Below are positions 7,750 through 12,005 of a DNA stretch of 12,005 nucleotides, in pieces (positions within the stretch are counted from its first letter, which is position 1; every line of letters starts with the position of its first letter). The notes beneath the pieces were generated by a model. It saw only the letters and a list, made by a program, of their open reading frames with translations. It made no database searches and was not told where the DNA came from. The stretch spans positions 1 to 12,005 of the forward strand of contig JAEDNK010000043.1 of assembly GCA_016302545.1 (NCBI GenBank). The letters run 5' to 3'. Position numbers and translations under genes: made by a program. The DNA is from Bacillota bacterium (GTDB lineage Bacteria; Bacillota; Clostridia; Peptostreptococcales; Anaerovoracaceae).

Positions 7750-7760
7750 TTTTGTTTTAT

Positions 7761-7764
7761 GGAG
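7761..7764 (+). promoter_or_regulatory. Ribosome binding site deciding the Zur start
   Basis: GGAG lies 6 nt before the ATG at 7771. The upstream in-frame ATG at 7759 has only T-rich sequence before it and overlaps this site, so 7771 is preferred. Confidence 0.75.
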
Positions 7765-7770
7765 AAAAAA

Positions 7771-8214
7771 ATGGCTACATATAATACCCAGCAGAAAAAA
7801 GAGCTTATGGACTTTCTTAAGAAGCATCCTGAACGCGCCTATACAATCGACGATATTGCGGCAGGAATGAAATCAGACCCGGAATTCGCCAATCCTCCCG
7901 GAAAAAGCACCATCTACAGACTTATGCCCGGGCTGGCGCAGGAAAATCTGGTCAAGTGCTTTTCTGCAGGGCGAGGCACCAAAGCCACCTATCAGATAAT
8001 GGGCGGAGAAAGCTGTCACTTCCACATACATCTTAAATGTACAGGCTGCGGCAAGCTTTTACACATGAGCGACGAAGCCTCCAAAGCCATTTCTGGCAAT
8101 CTTCTGCATGACAGCGGTTTTATGCTGGATATGGGACGAACTATCCTTTTCGGTCTCTGCGGGAGCTGCTGCGAAAAGACAGACGCCCTCACGAAAGGAA
8201 AATATATATTATGA
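7771..8214 (+). CDS. zur: Fur family transcriptional regulator, probable zinc repressor Zur
   Basis: A 147-residue regulator. An N-terminal winged helix (about 1-80) contains the recognition-helix region GKSTIYRLM at 44-52, and a C-terminal dimerisation domain follows. Metal-binding features are CHFHIHLKCTGCG, giving His83/85/87 and the CxxC pair Cys90/Cys93, and a second pair Cys130/Cys133 in LCGSC. The two CxxC pairs form the structural zinc site of Fur proteins. Fur, PerR and Zur are hard to tell apart by sequence; the call as Zur rests on the following gene set, a zinc-type ABC importer with a His-rich lipoprotein. Its stop overlaps the znuA start (ATGA, 8211-8214), implying translational coupling. 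Being first in the operon behind its own operator, it should repress itself when zinc is plentiful. Confidence 0.88.
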   Translation: MATYNTQQKKELMDFLKKHPERAYTIDDIAAGMKSDPEFANPPGKSTIYRLMPGLAQENLVKCFSAGRGTKATYQIMGGESCHFHIHLKCTGCGKLLHMSDEASKAISGNLLHDSGFMLDMGRTILFGLCGSCCEKTDALTKGKYIL

Positions 8215-9239
8215 AAATAAAAAGACTTATAACTCTTGCGATGCTGACCGCCCTGCTTCTGTGCGGCTGCTCTGCCAATAATCGCGAAGAAGAAAGCATA
8301 ACCATACTTGCCGCCGACTTCGCAGAGTACGACTGGGTAAGAGAAATACTGGGCAGCAACCCCGCAGGCATTGAGCTTCAAAGACTCAACGAAACGGGTG
8401 CGGATATGCACAGCTACCAGCCGTCGGTTGAAGATATGGTCAAAATCGCAGACTGTAATCTCCTCATATATGCAGGAGGAGAATCTGAATTCTGGATAGA
8501 TGAAGCAGCAGAGTCATCGGATAAATCACCGGAAAGCATCCTTTCCCTTATGGAGGTTCTGGCTCACGACCCTGAGCTCAGCAAAAGATATGAAGGCACT
8601 GCCGGCGTTCATGACCACGAGCACGAACATCATCACGATGATGAAGGTGAAGACGAAGACGGACACGACCATTACGAAGAATATGATGAACATCTATGGC
8701 TCTCACTTAAAGCCTCACCTGTGTTTATAGAAAATATAACTGAGGCCATATGCAGCCTTGACCCTGTAAACAGGACTTATTACGAGAAAAACTCTAGAAT
8801 ATATATAGAAAAAATAAAAGCTCTGGACGGTGAATACGAAAAGGTCACCGCAGCCATGGGTAAGTCAGAAGATGCTTTTATTCTGGTTGCCGACCGCTTT
8901 CCTTTTATCTATATGACGGAGGATTATCACCTGTCCTATATGGCGGCTTTTCCCGGCTGCTCCGCTGAAACCGAAGCCAGCTTTGCCACCATACTGGAGC
9001 TTTCCGACGCCATAGATGCGCACAGGCCCGGAGGAGTTCTGATTCTCAAAAAATCCGATACATCTCTGGCCCAGACTGTCATCAATAACTCTTCACTGCG
9101 GGAGCTTCCAATCCTCCGGCTTGACGATATGCAGTCGGTTACCGCAGATGATATCGAAGCAGGCTGCTCATACCTTTCCGTAATGGAGCAAAACCTTACG
9201 GCACTTAAGGCGGCTCTTGCCACAGATAATAAAAGATAA
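8211..9239 (+). CDS. znuA: Zinc ABC transporter substrate-binding lipoprotein (ZnuA/AdcA-like)
   Basis: A 342-residue lipoprotein that would capture zinc outside the membrane and hand it to the permease. The lipobox LCGC ends at Cys20, the predicted lipid-modified residue. Metal ligands of the cluster A-I family are visible as His67 (MHSYQPS) and His161 (EHLWLS). A His/Asp/Glu-rich loop at about 134-160 (HDHEHEHHHDDE) is the hallmark of zinc rather than manganese binders. The third family histidine, normally in HDAFGY, appears replaced by Asp228 in ADRFPF. The nearby PGCSAETEASF (248-258) is familiar from Firmicutes homologues with the DRFPF form. The gene overlaps zur by 4 nt and precedes the ATPase by 17 nt. 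Manganese or another divalent metal remains possible but is less likely given the loop. Confidence 0.92.
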   Translation: MKIKRLITLAMLTALLLCGCSANNREEESITILAADFAEYDWVREILGSNPAGIELQRLNETGADMHSYQPSVEDMVKIADCNLLIYAGGESEFWIDEAAESSDKSPESILSLMEVLAHDPELSKRYEGTAGVHDHEHEHHHDDEGEDEDGHDHYEEYDEHLWLSLKASPVFIENITEAICSLDPVNRTYYEKNSRIYIEKIKALDGEYEKVTAAMGKSEDAFILVADRFPFIYMTEDYHLSYMAAFPGCSAETEASFATILELSDAIDAHRPGGVLILKKSDTSLAQTVINNSSLRELPILRLDDMQSVTADDIEAGCSYLSVMEQNLTALKAALATDNKR

Positions 9240-9256
9240 GAAAGGTAAAATTCCAA

Positions 9257-9949
9257 ATGGCGCAACTTACTGTAAAAAATCTCTGGCCCGGCTACGATGG
9301 TGTGGCTGTGGCACAAGATATAAATTTTGAAATAAATCGCGGCGACTACCTGTGCATCGTGGGAGAAAACGGCTCGGGCAAGTCTACTCTGATAAAGACT
9401 CTGGCAGGCCTGGTGCGTCCTGTCAGCGGCGAAATAATGTGCGGCGACGGCTTCAGCATGAACCAGATAGGCTATCTGCCCCAGCAGACTCTCTTGCAAA
9501 AGGACTTTCCCGCTTCCGTGGGAGAAATCGTACTTTCCGGCTGTCTGGCGTCATGCGGCATGAAGCCCTTTTATTCCGCCAAACAGAAAAAGCTTGCTTT
9601 TTCCTCTATGGAAAGACTGGGCATATCAGGTATGAAAAACCGCTGCTATCGGGACCTTTCGGGAGGTCAGCAGCAGAGAGTTCTCCTGGCGCGTGCTTTG
9701 TGCGCTGCAGGCAAAATGCTCCTTCTGGACGAGCCCGTAACGGGTCTTGATCCGGCGGCTTCAGCGGAAATGTACAATATCGTCAGTGACCTTAACGAAA
9801 AAGAAAAAATTACCATTATCATGGTTTCCCACGACATAGAGGCAGCAGTCAAATATGCAAGTCACATCCTTCATCTGGGGAGCGAAATGCAGTTTTTCGG
9901 CACCAAGGAGGAATACGTAAAAAGTCCTGTAAGGAGGTACTTCAAATGA
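9257..9949 (+). CDS. znuC: Zinc ABC transporter ATP-binding protein (ZnuC-like)
   Basis: A 230-residue ATPase on the inner face of the membrane that powers zinc import. Motifs are complete: Walker A GENGSGKST (36-44), Q-loop Gln76 (YLPQQ), signature LSGGQQQR (134-141), Walker B MLLLDEP (154-160), GLDP at 163-166 and H-loop His192 (SHD). Length is normal for metal-type ATPases. The start ATG lies 17 nt after znuA with AAAGG at 9241-9245 as a somewhat distant ribosome binding site. The stop overlaps the permease start (ATGA, 9946-9949). Metal specificity is taken from the flanking lipoprotein and permease, not from the ATPase itself. Confidence 0.94.
   Translation: MAQLTVKNLWPGYDGVAVAQDINFEINRGDYLCIVGENGSGKSTLIKTLAGLVRPVSGEIMCGDGFSMNQIGYLPQQTLLQKDFPASVGEIVLSGCLASCGMKPFYSAKQKKLAFSSMERLGISGMKNRCYRDLSGGQQQRVLLARALCAAGKMLLLDEPVTGLDPAASAEMYNIVSDLNEKEKITIIMVSHDIEAAVKYASHILHLGSEMQFFGTKEEYVKSPVRRYFK
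9931..9937 (+). promoter_or_regulatory. Strong ribosome binding site of znuB
   Basis: AAGGAGG lies within the end of znuC, 8 nt before the znuB ATG at 9946. It is a near-perfect match to the anti-Shine-Dalgarno sequence and supports independent plus coupled translation of the permease. Confidence 0.8.
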
Positions 9950-10773
9950 TTGCAGAATATTTATCCTACGCCTTTGTCCGCTATGCCTTTATAGCCGGAG
10001 TGCTTACAGCCCTCTGCTCTTCCCTGCTTGGTGTGACGCTGGTGCTGAAGCGCTACTCCTTCATGGGAGACGGTCTTTCTCATGTTGCCTTCGGCGCCAT
10101 GGCAATCGCCGCCGTGCTTTCAGTCAAAACGGAGCTCATAGTGGTTCTTCCGGTTACGGTACTCTGTGCCGTGCTGCTTCTTAAAACCGGCGCCAATGCC
10201 CGCATCAAAGGTGACGCTGCCCTGGCAATGCTTTCTGTTGGTTCTATGGCCTGCGGCTATCTGCTGCTTAACATGTTCTCAGCCTCAGCCAATGTGTCCG
10301 GCGATGTGTGCAGTACACTGTTCGGTTCCACTTCCATTCTGACACTTACCCAGACAGATGTATGGGTCTGCGTCATAATGTCGGCTCTGGTAATACTCAC
10401 TTACGTGCTCTTTTACAACAAGATTTTTGCCGTCACCTTTGACGAAAACTTTGCCCGTGCCACAGGAGTAAATGCGTCCGCCTACAATCTTCTTATAGCT
10501 GTTATTACAGCTGTTATAATAGTGCTGGCCATGAATCTGGTCGGTGCTCTGCTGACATCGGCTCTTATGATCTTCCCTGCCCTGTCAGCTATGCGTGTAT
10601 TTCACACCTTCAGACAGGTGGTCCTGTGCTCTGCTGTGGTTGCCGTGATAAGTTCGGCTGCCGGAATCCTGATTTCCATCGTTCTTTCCTCACCCGTGGG
10701 TGCTACCATAGTGGTGGTGGGTCTGATTGTCTTCTGCGGTTTCAGTGTGGCTGGAAGAATTATGCGGAGATAG
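9946..10773 (+). CDS. znuB: Zinc ABC transporter permease (ZnuB-like, ABC-3 family)
   Basis: A 275-residue membrane protein with about seven to nine hydrophobic helices, forming the import channel for the lipoprotein-delivered metal. The ABC-3 family signature KRYSFMGDGLSHVAFG (35-50) is clear, as is the late conserved stretch ATGVNASAYN (172-181) followed by NLVGALLTSALMIFPALSA (197-215). These are shared by zinc and manganese permeases. Length is typical (about 260-290). It is the last gene of the zur-znuABC operon; the nearest gene downstream is on the opposite strand and converges, 46 nt away. Confidence 0.94.
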   Translation: MIAEYLSYAFVRYAFIAGVLTALCSSLLGVTLVLKRYSFMGDGLSHVAFGAMAIAAVLSVKTELIVVLPVTVLCAVLLLKTGANARIKGDAALAMLSVGSMACGYLLLNMFSASANVSGDVCSTLFGSTSILTLTQTDVWVCVIMSALVILTYVLFYNKIFAVTFDENFARATGVNASAYNLLIAVITAVIIVLAMNLVGALLTSALMIFPALSAMRVFHTFRQVVLCSAVVAVISSAAGILISIVLSSPVGATIVVVGLIVFCGFSVAGRIMRR

Positions 10774-10816
10774 TTAAAACAAAAGGATTGTTTCGCAACT
10801 TCGTGCGAAACAATCC
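10774..10816 (-). terminator. Intrinsic terminator for the minus-strand genes, possibly bidirectional
   Basis: A perfect 13-bp stem (GGATTGTTTCGCA, 10785-10797, with its complement at 10804-10816) has a 6-nt loop ACTTCG. On the minus strand it is followed by TTTTGTTTTAA (10784-10774), a good U-tract, so it ends the transcript of the minus-strand membrane protein gene 3 nt after its stop codon. On the plus strand the downstream sequence CTGTCATTT is a poor U-tract, but the strong stem may still slow or end the zinc operon transcript. Confidence 0.85.
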
Positions 10817-10819
10817 CTG

Positions 10820-11833
10820 TCATTTATAATCCATTACGAGAAAGAGCGGCTTGATTGACATAATCTCATCGTATTCTTCCTGCTCTACCGTTACGCTGGA
10901 ATTCAGCGCTTTCAGATCCGTTTTCAGGATTTCCAGTGCTTCCTGAAGGGTTTTCGCCCGTCCTTCCAGAAGAATCTCCTTCATTCCCTTGAGTACATTA
11001 AGGTGTGCATACCAAGCAGGTACCGGAAAATCCGGAATCTTTGCCACATAACCTTCCATCGCTTCCACTGCCGACCGGAACCGGTCATCAATGGCCTTTC
11101 TGTTATTCTTTGCTGTGGGCAGTACATGTGCACTGGAAAACAGAAAAAGAGCTCCCAATCCGAACAGAAGAAAATACATGGCATACCCCATACGGGTAGT
11201 CAGCGCATAAATCCCAAAAACTATGGACGCAATTCCCATCAGAATGATAAAGAGGGCCACCCATCGATAAGCAGGCTTGCTTTTTTCAAATATCCTTTTT
11301 TTCTTTGCTGCATTGCTAAGTTCCGTATACAATTCCGGATTCTTCTTCAGATACGTAATCGAACGTTCCAGAACAGCAAGACTCTCCTCGGCTTCCGGTG
11401 TCAGAACGGCAATTTTCTTTTTCTTTGCGGCAAGCTTCTTCGCTTTTTCCGCCAGACGTTTTTCTGCTTCCAGGCTATGTGTCGGAATTTCCGGATGACG
11501 TCTTTGCATAAAGGCAAGCAGTTCGTCTACCTGTTCCTCATGCTTAAAATTGCACTGCTTCTGTTCTCCGTCATCATACTCCACCACCAGATATGGCAGT
11601 GTGGCAAAAATCCCTTTCCCCGAAAATCCGCCTTTACTCATGGCAATCCGTTTGAACACCCGTTTTACTGAATCAAATGGTATATAAAACCTCCGGCTGA
11701 TGTAGAAGCTGTTCACATAAACTGCTTTTTCTCCAACACCGCAGGGACCGAATTTTCTGCATTTTTTCTTGTCTTCAATGATTTCCTCTTTCGTGAGGGA
11801 AGTCTTTCCTAACTGTCGTGGTACTAAAATCAT
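10820..11833 (-). CDS. Unrecognised two-helix membrane protein, possible PH-like N-terminal domain
   Basis: A 337-residue protein I cannot assign to a named family. Residues about 31-116 alternate short hydrophobic strands and turns and end in a helix (EEQVDELLAFMQRRHP), resembling a bacterial PH-like fold. This is a shape impression, not a match. Residues 120-185 are highly charged and helical, rich in Lys/Ala/Glu, with KKLAAKKKK at 132-140. Two membrane helices follow at about 191-211 and 215-236, and a soluble C-terminal helical region occupies 240-337. There is no signal peptide, so both soluble parts likely face the cytoplasm. GAGGGA (minus strand, 11846-11841) precedes the ATG at a normal distance. 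The gene starts 45 nt after the partial membrane gene upstream and is followed by a terminator, so it is probably last in its operon. Confidence 0.82.
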   Translation of the reverse strand: MILVPRQLGKTSLTKEEIIEDKKKCRKFGPCGVGEKAVYVNSFYISRRFYIPFDSVKRVFKRIAMSKGGFSGKGIFATLPYLVVEYDDGEQKQCNFKHEEQVDELLAFMQRRHPEIPTHSLEAEKRLAEKAKKLAAKKKKIAVLTPEAEESLAVLERSITYLKKNPELYTELSNAAKKKRIFEKSKPAYRWVALFIILMGIASIVFGIYALTTRMGYAMYFLLFGLGALFLFSSAHVLPTAKNNRKAIDDRFRSAVEAMEGYVAKIPDFPVPAWYAHLNVLKGMKEILLEGRAKTLQEALEILKTDLKALNSSVTVEQEEYDEIMSIKPLFLVMDYK

Positions 11834-11878
11834 ACGGTTCTCCCTCTTTTTTCAGTCTGTCATTGTTTTGTATATGAT

Positions 11879-12005
11879 TTATATTTTCGCAGTCTTCGGA
11901 ACCTTTTTCGTTGCGTACAGGAAAATACCCAGTAAGAGAACTGCTGCAAGAATGCCAACCGGATAAGCAAGAGCGGTGTTGTATACTACCGCACCTTCTG
12001 CTGTC
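11879..12005 (-). CDS. C-terminal end of a membrane protein, cut by the window edge
   Basis: Reading the minus strand from 12004, an open frame of 41 codons ends at TAA (11881-11879). It gives TAEGAVVYNTALAYPVGILA followed by AVLLLGIFLYATKKVPKTAK and a final Ile. One hydrophobic helix spans about residues 14-34 of the fragment, then a basic tail, so the protein ends in the cytoplasm behind a final membrane helix. The 45-nt gap to the next minus-strand gene suggests a shared transcript. The family cannot be named from this piece. Nothing in the frame is broken; it simply runs off the window. Confidence 0.6.
   Translation of the reverse strand, partial: TAEGAVVYNTALAYPVGILAAVLLLGIFLYATKKVPKTAKI

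Noticed and set aside
7759..7770. ATG at 7759 as the Zur start
   Set aside because: No ribosome binding site lies before it, and it overlaps the GGAG that serves ATG 7771. Fur family proteins normally begin close to the MATYNTQQ region.
8610..8690. Repetitive GAC/GAA/CAC-rich DNA suggesting a short tandem repeat
   Set aside because: It encodes the His/Asp/Glu-rich loop normal for zinc-binding lipoproteins and has no fixed repeat unit.
10985..11671. Long plus-strand open frame of 222 codons opposite the minus-strand membrane protein gene
   Set aside because: The minus-strand frame is longer, has a ribosome binding site and terminator, and gives coherent helices. The plus-strand product is Cys/Phe/His-rich without domain structure, as expected of a shadow frame.

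Overview
The window looks like a compact piece of a Firmicutes (Clostridia-like) chromosome. The reasons are the strong AGGAGG-type ribosome binding sites, A/T-rich sigma-A-style promoter hexamers, a YtrA-type GntR regulator, a Zur/ZnuABC operon with a DRFPF-type zinc lipoprotein, and a secreted transglutaminase-like protein with a C-terminal fibronectin-like module. No genus can be fixed from the sequence alone. Genes are tightly packed and no stretch of 300 bases lacks a gene. I see no tRNA, rRNA, CRISPR array, insertion sequence or phage gene.

Region 1 (1-6825, + strand) is a run of four genes that may form one transcript: a YtrA-type GntR repressor, an ABC ATPase, a nine-helix-like ABC permease with a 250-residue soluble tail, and an HI0933/BaiN-type flavoprotein. 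A fifth gene follows, a secreted multidomain transglutaminase-like surface protein. The first three overlap each other, and the next two gaps are 20 and 25 nt. The first clear terminator is after the surface protein. The GntR-ABC set fits the known pattern of a repressor controlling its own exporter-type or stress-induced ABC system; its ligand is not visible.

Region 2 (6826-7680, + strand) is a single calcineurin-like metallophosphoesterase of unknown substrate. Its ribosome binding site lies inside the 3' arm of the preceding terminator hairpin.

Region 3 (7690-10773, + strand) is a self-contained zinc uptake operon: promoter, 29-bp palindromic Fur/Zur-type operator over the likely transcription start, zur, znuA-like lipoprotein, znuC-like ATPase and znuB-like permease. 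The regulator is the first gene, so the layout predicts autoregulation: zinc-loaded Zur would shut off both itself and the importer, and zinc shortage would open the operon.

Region 4 (10774-12005, - strand) converges on region 3. A perfect 13-bp hairpin with its U-tract on the minus strand separates them. It contains an unrecognised two-helix membrane protein with a possible PH-like N-terminal domain and, upstream of it and cut by the window edge, the C-terminal end of another membrane protein.

I found no clearly new multi-gene system. The best second-look items are the hairpin-embedded ribosome binding site, the extended Zur operator that could also end the upstream transcript, the domain composition of the surface transglutaminase, and the unknown two-gene membrane locus on the minus strand.
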